Assembly (NCBI GenBank): GCA_004026145.2
Contig: CP034996.1
Span: 4,875,081-4,939,080 of the forward strand
Direction: 5' to 3'
Source: Takifugu bimaculatus
Taxonomy: Eukaryota > Chordata > Actinopteri > Tetraodontiformes > Tetraodontidae
Length of the DNA stretch: 64,000 bases
Below are positions 34,713 through 45,255 of this stretch, piece after piece. Every line of letters begins with the position of its first letter. The stretch's first letter is position 1. Under the pieces are notes generated by a model. The model saw only the letters and a list, made by a program, of their open reading frames with translations, did no database searches and was not told the origin of the DNA. A program made the position numbers and the translations under genes.

Positions 34713-35335
34713 AATGCAGGAATTCTGTCTTAAATCAGTATCAGCCGTCTTTGTTCATTTAAATATATGGAGCAGTGATCCAGGATTAAACGTTGCTGTT
34801 GTCCAAGATTACTGACTGATCCATGATGTGTAACAGATTTCTATTATATCGATTAACGAGAATGTTTGCATTGAAATTTGACAGAAATCTGCAGAATGTA
34901 AACTGTATAAAAGTTCACTTTCCCAGAAACAGTTGCAGTCTCATTATGGGCTGTAACTGTAGGAGCTCCATCTTATGTCATTAGAATCTACATGATTCAG
35001 TTTATTCATGCTTTTAGTGCTCTTTTGACTGAATTTTACCAGGTAAAAATGTACCTTTTCTGCCCCCAATAAAAGAGTTCCTCTGTGTTCTAAGAGTTTA
35101 AAGAAATGCATTTAAAAACTTTAAAACGAGGCCAGATTTCCTACAAAAGCCTGGTTTGACCAGCAAGTCTGGCTCATTTACAGTTATTGATGAGCTCTTT
35201 TTCTGTGATATCTGCCATTTAAGTCCTAAAAAGCTATTTAAGGGTCGTTTTCCTTCCACTTCTCAATCACCGACGTGTCCAACTTCACAGGACCTGCCCA
35301 AAGGTTCCCGTTTCTGTCATCCTCGCAAAAACGGA
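34713..35335. other. Start of chrnd-side segment P3, noncoding
   Basis: This matches 28008-28610. No exon is recognised. It is intergenic or intronic DNA downstream of the LASP-like exon on minus. Confidence 0.5.
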
Positions 35336-35398
35336 CTAAAAGGACGCTTCTCCGGGTCATCCAGCTCACGGTGTCCAGGCAGCTCACTTTCTCTGTCG

Positions 35399-35434
35399 GG
35401 TAGACGATCTTCCCACAGCGGGCGCACTGAGGAT
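35399..35434 (-). CDS. First-coding-exon candidate of a LASP/nebulette-family LIM gene
   Basis: On minus, an ATG near 35437 opens MNPQCARCGKIVYPTEKVSC followed by LDT and a donor GTGAGC. This is the conserved start of LASP1/LASP2 (nebl), cytoskeletal LIM-nebulin-SH3 proteins, and carries the first zinc ligands (CxxC) of the LIM domain. Coordinates are approximate (about 35370-35437). Upstream DNA (35450-35720) is CpG-rich, as for a promoter. The rest of the LIM domain is not found nearby; intron 1 is long in this family. It could be a real first exon or a stranded duplicate. Confidence 0.6.
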
Positions 35435-36260
35435 TCATCCTCGGAACCTCGTCCGCGGTCTCCTCCGCTTCTTTAAAACAGATATAGTTGCCGTCGACGG
35501 CAGCCGAGCGCCACAAGTTCCAGCAAACGTTTGACAACCAGCAGCGACGACAAAATGTCGAGATACAAGTCAGTAGGAGACAGACGGAGCCTCTGTGGAC
35601 GCACGAAGGAGCCGCGTCCGGGCTGGAGACTCGCTGATGCTGCGCTGACAACCACCGTCAGTGACAAGCTAGCGCGAGTGAGCTCACGAGACCGGAAACT
35701 AGCGATAGTAACCGGAAGTAAACAAAGGAGCAGACAACTTTGCGTTCAAGTTTCATTCAAATATGCAAATAAAGAGTCAAATAACAAATACATTTAAACT
35801 TAACAGAAAATATAAAGAATCATTAACTTTATTTATACCCAAAATCAAGTCATTACATAAACTTCCTCATGCAAATATTTACGCTGTATGATATTAAACT
35901 ATTAGCATTACACAAATGTAATTTAACTTATGCCAAAATGTACATGTAAAAATGTTTTGATCCTCAGTCACATAACATAAAGCAGATAAACACATAAGGA
36001 AACACAGTAAAGTTTCAAATTTAAAAAAATCTAAAATATATTCACAAAAATAGGCATAAAAATTAAATTGAGAATCTGTGACTGTGTACTTTGCAATCCC
36101 TTGCTTATTCTAAGATTATTCTTTTTCTTATTTTAATTATTCCGTTTTTAGAATAGTTTATGGTTGAAGCCAGAACCTCTGAACGGAGGCAAAGCTTGAC
36201 ATTGGAAAATGGGTGAGCTTCTTAATCACAGAAGAGGAATTTTAAAGTCTTGTTTAATGT

Positions 36261-36469
36261 TGTAGTAACTTGCAGGAGGCTTCTTCTTACTGAAGAATTT
36301 ATTTTATTTCAGGAACTCGAACAGGTAGCATTAATTTCGGTCAGCACACAGGTATAACTAACTTCCGCTCTAGTTTCTTCTACACAAGAAATTTCCCGAA
36401 CAGTAAACAACACGTTGTCCCACCTAGTGGCCTGGAAGGCATTTAACATCAATAAACAGGTTTACCACA
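36261..36469 (-). repeat. Ty3/gypsy 3' LTR
   Basis: This 209-bp LTR reads TGTGGTAAACC to ACTACA on minus. It matches the other LTR by eye with no difference found. Confidence 0.92.
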
Positions 36470-36531
36470 CCCTTCCCCCCTTAAGTGTTTTCTACACCCT
36501 TCAATAGAACATTATGAACTTTTTTTTTTTC

Positions 36532-39500
36532 TTAATCCAAATTAAAGTCCTTCAAGTAACTGGGCAACTTGATTTCCCTTCTTGAATGTCGCCTCAGTGG
36601 AGTTGGGGTTGTGACAGTTCTTTGTTCTGTCTCAGAACTTCCTACAGCTTCAGTAGTTGCAGGCTCCTCCAACTTCTCCTCACTGAGTACCACCTCCTCA
36701 GCTTCCAGCCAGGCTTCACTTCCTTGATCCGTCTGACTGAGTGTCATAGAGGCCGTCTGTGGAAGGTTGTTGCGTTCTTCTGGTCTCCGGTGGTGTGTGT
36801 GAATCTGATCCACATGTCTCCTCACCACTCTCCCATCACCTAGCATCACTTTGTATGACACTGGTCCTGTCACTGACTCAATGAATCCTGGGATCCACTT
36901 TGGTCCGAAACTGAAGTTCTGGATCAGCACTGAGTCTCCTGTTTTGAACCAGCGTTCCTTCGCCTTTTTGTTGTGATCTTTTGTCTGTTGTTCTTGTTTT
37001 TTCATCACTTTTCTGCTTAGATTTGGGTGAATCGAGTCCAGGGTGCAACGAAGCTTCCTCCCAAGAAGTAGCTCTGCAGGTGATAACCCAGTAGTGGTGT
37101 GAGGAGTCACTCTGTAGCTAAATAATACTCTGGCTACTTTAGCTGTCAGTGTTCCCTCGGGGCATTTTTTCATCATTCTCTTGAAAGTTTGTACAGCCCT
37201 CTCTGCTAACCCATTACTGGCAGCATGATAGGGTGCAGAGGTCACATGACGAATACCATTTTTTTTCAAAAATTCTTTGAATTCTATACTGGTGAAACAA
37301 GTGCCATTATCAGACACTATCAATTCCGGCAGTCCATGGTTACTAAAGCTGGTACGCAGGCACTCAATTGTGGTGGTTGATGTTGCAGAGTTCACGGGAT
37401 ACACATCCATCCATTTGGAATGTGCATCAATGAGCACAAAAAACATCTTCTCCATAAACGGTCCAGCATAATCCACATGAATGCGGCTCCAGGGTTTGTC
37501 TGGCCAGTCCCACGGGTGTAATGGGGCAGGTGCAGGGACGTTGCGGTATTCTAGACAGGTCATGCAGCTCTTAACAGTATCCTCCACCTCTTTGTCCAGC
37601 TTTGGCCACCACACATAACTCCTCGCCAATGCTTTCATTCGGGACACTCCTGGGTGGCACTGATGAAGCTGTCTCATGACATTTTCCTGTCCTGCTTTTG
37701 GCACAACCACCCTTGAACCCCATAGCACACATCCATCTTTGATGCTGAGTTCATATTTTCTCACCTCATAGGGGCCAAACTCCTCCCTTTTTTCTTTTGA
37801 TGACCAGCCGTTTTGTACCATCTCCCGCACTCTTGAAAGTACTGGATCTGCGTCTGTCCATGCTTTCACTTGGTCAGCTGTCACCAGTGTGATGTCAGAG
37901 CTCTCCAACATGAGAACCCTCTCTTCCCGCTCCTCCTCTGTTACCTCTGGTAAAGGAAGGCGACTTAAGGCATCTGCATTACAGTGATACCTTCCTTCCT
38001 TATACACTATTGTGTATTCGTAGGCTCTCAAGGTTACCGCCCACCTCTGTATTCTGGGTGAAGCCATTTGTGGCACAGCTCGCATCTCACTGAAGAGTCC
38101 CAACAAAGGCTTGTGATCTGTCACAATAGTGAATTTCCTTCCATAAATGTACTTGTGGAATCTCTTTATTCCAAACATCACAGCTAGTCCTTCCTTGTCC
38201 AGCTGGGAATATTTTTTTTCTGCTGGGTTAAGTGTTCTTGAGGTGAATCCAATGGGTCTCTCGGTTCCGTCCGGCATAAAATGCGACAACACAGCACCTA
38301 CTCCATAAGGTGATGCGTCACATGACAATACAAGGTCCTTTTCTGGGTCATAGTGCACAAGAACCTCGGCAGACTGCATCAATTCCTTTGACTTGTCAAA
38401 AGCAGCTTGTTGAGCATCACCCCAATGCCACCTTGTCTCCTTTTGTAACAGTTTGTGTACTGGTGCAAGTACAGTTGAGAGATTGGGCAGAAACTTGTTA
38501 TAATAGTTTAACAGTCCCAGGTACGCCTTCAACTCTGTTACATTTGAAGGTGTGGGTGCCTCTTTGATTGCTTGTACCTTCTCATGTACTGGGTGCAGTC
38601 CTGTCGCGTCCACCTTATGACCTAGGAACATCACTTCCTCATTCATGAACAGGCACTTGCTTCTTTTGAGTCTGAGACCTGCTTCTTGTAGCCGTTTCAA
38701 CACCCTAGCCAGTGTCTGCAGGTGCTCCCGGTCGTCTTTCCCTGTGAGGAGGATGTCATCCAAAAAAATGGTCACATGAGGGATGCCCTGTAACAGTCCC
38801 TCCATTGTCCGTTGAAATATTGCTGGGCTTGATGAAACCCCAAAAGGTAGCACCCTGTAGGTGAATAACCCCTTGTGAGTATTTATGGTCACATACTTCT
38901 TTGCTTCTTCGTCCAAGGAAATCTGGTGGTATGCATGACTGAGATCCAATTTTGAGAATTTCTGTCCACCTGACAGTGTGGCAAACAGATCCTCAATTTT
39001 GGGAATTGGGTACTGCTCCAACTTTGAGATCTGGTTTACCGTCAGTTTATAATCTCCACATAGCCTTACTGTATCATCAGGTTTCAACACGGGAACCACT
39101 GGAGTAGCCCACTCTGAATGTTTCACAGGTTCTATGATTTTCTGTGCAAGGAGTCTGTCAAGCTCCGCCTCTACTCTTCCTCTCATGGCATATGGTACAG
39201 GTCGGGCTTTAAAAAACCTGGGGGCTGCTTCCTTGTCTACATATATTTTCGCTGGGGGGCCTTTAAATCTTCCAAGTTCATCTTTAAACACTTCTCCATA
39301 CTCCCCCAGTACCTCATCCAACGTCTCTTCTGCCACATTGTGGATTTGGGTTTCGGGTCTCATCCGGACTTCCTCTGCAGTCTCTACCCGGACGTGATGG
39401 ACCTGGGGTGTTTCTCTCCACTGTAAACCTAGCCTCCTAATCCAGTACCTGCCTACCAAACTGGGGCCTGCACCTCCTACCACAACCACAGGTAAGTCTA

Positions 39501-40629
39501 GGGCTCGCCCTTGGTTCTGCACCTTAACTACAGCGACTCCTAAGACTTTTACCTTGTGCCCTGTATATGTTTTGAGCCTGACTCGACATGGGCATAACTT
39601 TGGTGTTCCTTTTCCCCTGAGAGTTTTGAAAACTGAGTAGTTAACTACTGTAACACCACAACCTGAATCCATTTCAAACTGTGTGTCTGTCCCATTTACT
39701 GTCAAAGTCTCTATAAATGGAGCTTCTGCTGGTATGTCAAGTTCGTCCAATTTGTACAATGTGTACATGACTTCCTCTGAGTCTATGTTATCTTTTTCTC
39801 CTTCCCCCTGGCTGACATAATTTGCTCCCTGAGCTCTCCCCTGTTTGCCTGTCTGCACTCCACCTCCTTTGGCCCTCAAGTTCTTTGCTAAGCCCTTAAA
39901 CCTACACACTTTTTGAATGTGGCCAACTTTCCCACACTTGTGACAGGTCTCCTTAATAAATCTACAGTCCCCAGCCATGTGCTGGTCACTACCACACCTG
40001 TAGCAAACTTTACGCTGGTTCTGCTGGGTATATGGGGTCTGCTTTGAATACACCTTATGCACCGCCTGGGGTGCCCTCATGTACTGGGGCACGAACTCCG
40101 GAGACTGCAAGTCCTTCACATCTTTGCACGCCGTCTCAATGGCCTGCGCCAACTTCAGCGCCTTGTCGAAGGTCAAATCCGGCTCCGAAAGCAGTCTGCG
40201 CTGTATGCGATCATCCACGATGCCACAAACCAGCCTATCCCGGATCATTTCCGACAGCTTGTCCCCGTAGTTGCAGTCTTGAGCCAGTTTCCTCAGCACA
40301 GCAACAAACTCCATAACTGTCTCCCCCTGCTTCCTGTATCTGGAGTTAAACTTACAACGTTGCACAATCTCGCTCGGTTTTGGGTTGAAATGATCCTTCA
40401 ACAACTTCACCAGTTCATCAAAAGTCTTGTCACCCGGTTTGGCGGGGCTGACTAAGTTCCTCATGAGACTGTAAGTCTGACTGCCCACTGCACTCAGCAA
40501 AATATCTTTACGTCTACCTGCATCGTCGATCCCATTAGCTCTGAAAAAATGGTGGAGTACTTCACAATATTCTTCCCACTTCTGGGATTGACCATCAAAA
40601 GGAGCGGTGCTTCCAATCATAGCCGCCAT
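36532..40629 (-). CDS. Ty3/gypsy gag-pol polyprotein
   Basis: From the ATG at 40629 the frame is open for about 1365 residues. The open frame extends to 40665 but without a better ATG. In order: gag; two CCHC zinc knuckles (CYRCGSDQHMAGDC about 209-222, CHKCGKVGHIQKVC about 229-242); aspartic protease (MDSGCGVTVVN, DSG about 321); reverse transcriptase with FLDD about 622-625; RNase H (LSCDASPYGVGAVLS); and integrase with an HHCC finger (HQCHPG through CMTC), then DYAGPF, SDNGTCF and GLAERAVQ as the DDE set. Gag and pol are fused in one frame, with no frameshift. All key residues are visible, so it may be mobile. There is no envelope gene. Confidence 0.95.
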   Translation of the reverse strand: MAAMIGSTAPFDGQSQKWEEYCEVLHHFFRANGIDDAGRRKDILLSAVGSQTYSLMRNLVSPAKPGDKTFDELVKLLKDHFNPKPSEIVQRCKFNSRYRKQGETVMEFVAVLRKLAQDCNYGDKLSEMIRDRLVCGIVDDRIQRRLLSEPDLTFDKALKLAQAIETACKDVKDLQSPEFVPQYMRAPQAVHKVYSKQTPYTQQNQRKVCYRCGSDQHMAGDCRFIKETCHKCGKVGHIQKVCRFKGLAKNLRAKGGGVQTGKQGRAQGANYVSQGEGEKDNIDSEEVMYTLYKLDELDIPAEAPFIETLTVNGTDTQFEMDSGCGVTVVNYSVFKTLRGKGTPKLCPCRVRLKTYTGHKVKVLGVAVVKVQNQGRALDLPVVVVGGAGPSLVGRYWIRRLGLQWRETPQVHHVRVETAEEVRMRPETQIHNVAEETLDEVLGEYGEVFKDELGRFKGPPAKIYVDKEAAPRFFKARPVPYAMRGRVEAELDRLLAQKIIEPVKHSEWATPVVPVLKPDDTVRLCGDYKLTVNQISKLEQYPIPKIEDLFATLSGGQKFSKLDLSHAYHQISLDEEAKKYVTINTHKGLFTYRVLPFGVSSSPAIFQRTMEGLLQGIPHVTIFLDDILLTGKDDREHLQTLARVLKRLQEAGLRLKRSKCLFMNEEVMFLGHKVDATGLHPVHEKVQAIKEAPTPSNVTELKAYLGLLNYYNKFLPNLSTVLAPVHKLLQKETRWHWGDAQQAAFDKSKELMQSAEVLVHYDPEKDLVLSCDASPYGVGAVLSHFMPDGTERPIGFTSRTLNPAEKKYSQLDKEGLAVMFGIKRFHKYIYGRKFTIVTDHKPLLGLFSEMRAVPQMASPRIQRWAVTLRAYEYTIVYKEGRYHCNADALSRLPLPEVTEEEREERVLMLESSDITLVTADQVKAWTDADPVLSRVREMVQNGWSSKEKREEFGPYEVRKYELSIKDGCVLWGSRVVVPKAGQENVMRQLHQCHPGVSRMKALARSYVWWPKLDKEVEDTVKSCMTCLEYRNVPAPAPLHPWDWPDKPWSRIHVDYAGPFMEKMFFVLIDAHSKWMDVYPVNSATSTTTIECLRTSFSNHGLPELIVSDNGTCFTSIEFKEFLKKNGIRHVTSAPYHAASNGLAERAVQTFKRMMKKCPEGTLTAKVARVLFSYRVTPHTTTGLSPAELLLGRKLRCTLDSIHPNLSRKVMKKQEQQTKDHNKKAKERWFKTGDSVLIQNFSFGPKWIPGFIESVTGPVSYKVMLGDGRVVRRHVDQIHTHHRRPEERNNLPQTASMTLSQTDQGSEAWLEAEEVVLSEEKLEEPATTEAVGSSETEQRTVTTPTPLRRHSRREIKLPSYLKDFNLD

Positions 40630-40750
40630 GTTCTTTTTCCAACAGCCACAGAGTCCGGTCTGCAAGGTTTACTTAGCCACTCAGCAGCCGCTTTCATTCC
40701 TCTGTATCCATCCGAGGCATCTGTGGTGACTTTATCCTCGTCGCCATTTA

Positions 40751-40959
40751 TGTAGTAACTTGCAGGAGGCTTCTTCTTACTGAAGAATTTATTTTATTTC
40801 AGGAACTCGAACAGGTAGCATTAATTTCGGTCAGCACACAGGTATAACTAACTTCCGCTCTAGTTTCTTCTACACAAGAAATTTCCCGAACAGTAAACAA
40901 CACGTTGTCCCACCTAGTGGCCTGGAAGGCATTTAACATCAATAAACAGGTTTACCACA
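40751..40959 (-). repeat. Ty3/gypsy 5' LTR
   Basis: This is the promoter-side LTR for the minus-strand element. Just inside it (40749-40730) the minus strand reads TGGCGACGAGGAT, the probable primer-binding site; I could not assign the tRNA. Confidence 0.9.
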
Positions 40960-40964
40960 AATGT

Positions 40965-41622
40965 GAAGAGGGATAAATAATTAAACTATTAGACTATTTC
41001 AGACACTTTCAGCCTCAGCTGTATCGTTTATTATTATTTATTTTATTTTATTTTTTTTACAAAAAGCATCTTTACTCTTTGGCCCCATCTACTGTCTGTT
41101 GTGTTTCTAATTTGATCCAGCTGGCTGTGTTAGCTTTACCTGCGCAGAGGTTCCTGCTACAATCAGGAACAAACTCCGCTTGTTTATTCTCACAGTCTGC
41201 TGATAAAATCTATTCTGCAGAAAGCAGCAGTGGGCCTGACTTCATGCTGCACCTACAAACCTGAGAATGGAGCCGAGCTTTATTGCTAAACAGGATTTGG
41301 GTGTTTTTTGTCCGTGCTAAATGGAAAGTGTTTGTCCTTTGGTGGTCCAACAGGACAATGATTTGGATGGATGAATGATTTGACGTTGTTGATAATGTTT
41401 TTATTATCAATACCGCTGAAAATGGAAGCAGAGATGTTTCAGAGCAACAGAGTTCAGAAAGAGTTTCTAATCAAACACCGCCTTTATCTTTCAAAATATG
41501 GTTTCAACCCCTTTAACATGATCAAATAGTCATAACAATGAACAAGTATCACTTGTCCTGTTATTTATACTTGAATTCGTTATGTCTAATACATTTCCGT
41601 GTGTGTACAACCACCTCCTCAG
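40965..41622. other. Upstream flank of chrnd P3
   Basis: This matches 29080-29753. No earlier chrnd exon was found, so the gene lacks its signal peptide and the N-terminal part of the ligand-binding domain here. Confidence 0.5.
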
Positions 41623-42779
41623 CAACGATGCCCAATTCAACGTGGCCTACTACTGCAACGTTCTGGTGGATTCAACAGGTCTCTGCTACTGGTTACCACC
41701 CGCCATCTTCAGATCGTCCTGCTCCATCAGCGTCAAATATTTCCCCTTTGACTGGCAGGACTGCACGCTCAAATTCACGTATGCACGGGCAGGGTTTTTC
41801 ATTGTTGTTTGAAACGCAGACAAACTCTGATATTATGTTTTAAACTGAGCTGAGTCGAGATTTTATAGAATCTAAACACATATGAGAGGAGAAAAAGGTG
41901 CAAAAATAAAATGCACGGTGCAGCTAAACTCTCCCAGTAGGAAAACAGGCTTTTTAAATTCTGAACTGCATTTCCCATGTTGCCTTGCAGCTCTCTAACG
42001 TACAATGCCAAAGAGATCAGGTTGCTCCTGAAGGAAGACATAGTCATTGAAACCAAGTGGACGGTTGAATGGATCATTATTGATCCTGCAAGCTTTACAG
42101 GTAACCAAGTAAATATTAATTTCCATTTATTTTTATTTTTTACTGCATACAGTCCTGGAGCTTGTTGGGGACTTTCAGTGTACTGGATGCTGTTGATACA
42201 TGCAGAGAAGTTGTTTTCCCCAGAGCCTGAGCCTTCAGACTGGCTGCAGCTCCAACCAGACTGACAGTCATAACTTCATCACTTGTGTCTGAACTCTGGC
42301 TTTGACCAACAGAGAATGGTGAGTGGGAGATCATCCACCGACCCGCCAAGAGAAACACCTACAAACACATTCCCATGGAGAGCAACAAGCATCAGGACAT
42401 CACCTTCTACCTGGTCATCAGACGCAAACCTCTCTTCTACGTGGTCAACATCATCATCATCCCCTGCGTGCTCATCTCCTTCCTGGCCTCGCTGGTCTAC
42501 TACCTGCCCGCAGACAGTCAGTGCAGAGTCACAGAACGTACTGAAGCCAGCGTCAGGCAGATTAACAGTCTGGGACCTTTTCAGAATCACAACTACATGA
42601 ACTGAGTTAACCTTCAACAGCACCCAAAGAATCAGACATTATAGCTGAATATCACGCCAGCACGGGACAACACAGCTAATAAAGCAGCAAACATCGGTAG
42701 TGGGCGGAGCTGAGGGGCCGCCATTAATCGAGAAACAATAATTAGCTCCCCAACAGATTTTTGAATATATTTTAAAAAG

Positions 42780-42822
42780 GTGTGTGGGTGTGGGTGTGGG
42801 TGTGGGTGGGTGTGTGGGTGTG
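42780..42822 (+). repeat. (GTGTGG)n simple repeat
   Basis: A GT/GGGT-rich run directly precedes the acceptor of the M2 exon. P2 has a shorter GT run in the same place. Confidence 0.85.
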
Positions 42823-43244
42823 TAGGTGGTGAGAAGATGACACTGTCCATCTCGGTGCTGCTCGCTCAGTCTGTCTTCCTACTCTTGATCTCTCAAAGGC
42901 TCCAGAAACATCCACGTCCGTTCCTCTTATTGTGAAGTAGGTAAACGCACCATTTACTCCACATCACTTTAACTCTGAATCAGATATATTCTGCTTCTCC
43001 AAACTATATATACATTAGGGCTGCAGAACCAGGTGACAACCGGCTGAGATTTAAAAAATGGAAAACATCTGAGTGTGTTTGTGCATTGAAGATATTTGAT
43101 GTTCATCATGGTGGTGGTGACGGTGGTGGTGCTGAACTGTGTGGTCGTCCTCAACCTCCACTTCAGGACGCCGAGCACGCACGTCATGTCTGAGTGGACC
43201 AAACAGGTAAGACACACACATCCTGTTGTCCCTTTGTTGAACAG

Positions 43245-44039
43245 ATGAACATCAGGATATATGAACATGTGACTGAATAACATGAAAGAGGATATATAAA
43301 CATGTGACTTAATAACATATGAAAGAGGATATATGAACATATGATTTAATAACATATGAAAGAGGATATATGAACATGTGACTTAATAACATATGAAAGG
43401 GGATATATGAACATATGACTTAATAACTTATGAAAGAGGATATATGAACATGTGACTTAATAACATATGAAAGGGGATATATGAACATATGACTTAATAA
43501 CTTATGAAAGAGGATATATGAACATGTGACCTAACAACATATGAAAGAGGATATATGAACATGTGACTTAATAACATATGAAAGAGGATATATGAACATG
43601 TGACTTAATAACATATGAAAGAGGATATATGAACATATGATTTAATAACATATGAAAGAGGATATATGAACATGTGACTTAATAACATATGAAAGGGGAT
43701 ATATGAACATATGACTTAATAACTTATGAAAGAGGATATATGAACATGTGACCTAACAACATATGAAAGAGGATATATGAACATGTGACTTAATAACATA
43801 TGAAAGAGGATATATGAACATGTGATTTAATAACATATGAAAGAGGATATATGAACATGTGACTTAATAACATATGAAAGAGGATATATGAACATGTGAC
43901 TTAATAACATATGAAAGAGGATATATGAACATGTGACTTAATAACTTATGAAAGAGGATATATGAACATATGATTTAATAACATATGAAAGAGGATATAT
44001 GAACATATGACTTAATAACGTATGAAAGAGGATATATGA
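43245..44039 (+). repeat. 37-bp AT-rich minisatellite (long array)
   Basis: About 21 copies of the same unit as at 30836-31115, with variants swapping AACATATGAC and AACATGTGAC. Groups of units repeat as higher-order blocks (for example around 43400-43500 and 43690-43760). The solo LTR is inserted at its right edge. Confidence 0.95.
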
Positions 44040-44495
44040 TGTGACGGCCCACTAGGTGGCCTCACGCCTGGGTTTAATATTTGGGATATGGTGTCTTTGG
44101 CTGCGCCTGGTCTGGTGTTGTGCTTGGCCTGCAGATGGAGCTGTCTGGACCTGTTTGGGAGGCCACCACTCCAGGTGGGGCTCATTAACCTGATGAACCA
44201 GTGATGGCTTAAAAACCCGTGTTCAGGACGGAGATGGGGCTGATCGGGCCGAGGGTCAGCTGCTGCCGAACGAAATTGGAAACCTTGCCGAACGCGTCCA
44301 CTGGAGAGTGCCAGTCCCGTTGTTAAAGCCTCGTTGGGATTACCCTCGTTGGATTCTGATTATACCCTGTTGCACCCTACTGCTTTCACCGTTACTATTG
44401 ACTGTTCACTTTACTTTTCAATAAATCCCTTTTTGTTAAAAGTGCTTGGTCTCCCCGTTTATGTTGTGGTCATTCGGAGCCAAGTGGTCATGACA
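44040..44495 (+). mobile_element. Solo retrovirus-like LTR with 4-bp TSD
   Basis: This 456-bp LTR starts TGTGACGG and ends CATGACA, flanked by ATGA on both sides (44036-44039 and 44496-44499). It contains AATAAA near 44422. It is the full-length form of the LTR at 31116-31323. A solo LTR arises by recombination between the two LTRs of a provirus. Confidence 0.9.
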
Positions 44496-45255
44496 ATGAA
44501 CATGTGGTTTTTCCACTATAACACACACACATACACACACCAGTATCAGTGTTCCAAATCCTGTTTTCTTTTTCTGCCAGCTCTTCCTCCAGCGATTACC
44601 CCACATCTTGTACATGTCCTGCCCTGCTGAGGCAGAGCCGTACTGGGATGGAGCGTTACCGCGGCGATCCAGCTCAGTGGGCTACATTGCCTCGGCTGAG
44701 GAGTACGACAGTGTGAAGTCCCGCAGTGAGCTGATGTTTGAGAAACAGTCTGGGAGACACGGACTGGTGACCCGAGTCACACACGCTGCCAGGATGTTTC
44801 CAGAAACATTTAAACACATGAGATATAGAAGCATCAGTAGCTTCATTTGAGTTCTGAGCTTTGGTGTCTGTGTGGAGCTGTGAAACCACAAGAAGAGGGA
44901 GGAGCCATCAGCTGTACGCAGAGATCAAGCCGGCTGTGGATGGAGCCACTACATCATTAAACACATGCGCAACAAGAACGACGACAATGAGCTCAGAGGG
45001 TTCAAACAGAGTCCTCAACCCAAAGTCTGATTTAAAAAGATCAAAAGTGGCGTAAATGTCTGGTCCTGACAGGAGAAGGATAACTGGAGCGGCATCGCTC
45101 GTACAGTAGACCGACTCTGCCTCTTCCTGGTTACCCCGGTGATGACCTTTGGCACCATAATCATCTTTCTGAGGGGAATCTGTAACCAACCTCCTCATCT
45201 GCCCTTCAAAGGAGCCCCGCATGACTCCAGAGAGGAGAACCCAGGCCTGCTGTGA

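Larger units (their letters stand above)
36256..40964 (-). mobile_element. Full-length Ty3/gypsy LTR retrotransposon
   Basis: The element spans 36261-40959 between 5-bp target duplications AATGT (36256-36260 and 40960-40964). Two 209-bp LTRs look identical by eye, indicating recent insertion. A polypurine tract (AAGGGGGGAAGGG on minus) lies beside the left LTR. One long gag-pol frame lies between. The paralogous segment at about 29070 shows the empty site. Confidence 0.95.
41623..45255 (+). pseudogene. chrnd: chrnd pseudogene P3: Cys-loop to C-terminus
   Basis: This is the most complete copy. Exons are 41623-41778 (Cys-loop), 41991-42100 (AKEIRLLLKED to WIIIDPASFT), 42313-42516 (ENGEWEIIHRPAKRNTYK through M1 and LVYYLPAD), 42826-42936 (M2), 43092-43206 (M3) and 44581 onward (cytoplasmic loop PRRSSSVGYIASAEEY to M4 and the stop at 45253-45255). 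Early exon phases agree. In the M2 exon one base is lost after QRL, and in the exon with AEIKPAVDGA another one is lost. A solo LTR and a 37-bp array sit in one intron. By family this subunit assembles with alpha, beta and gamma/epsilon at muscle endplates. This copy should not encode a channel. Confidence 0.85.
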
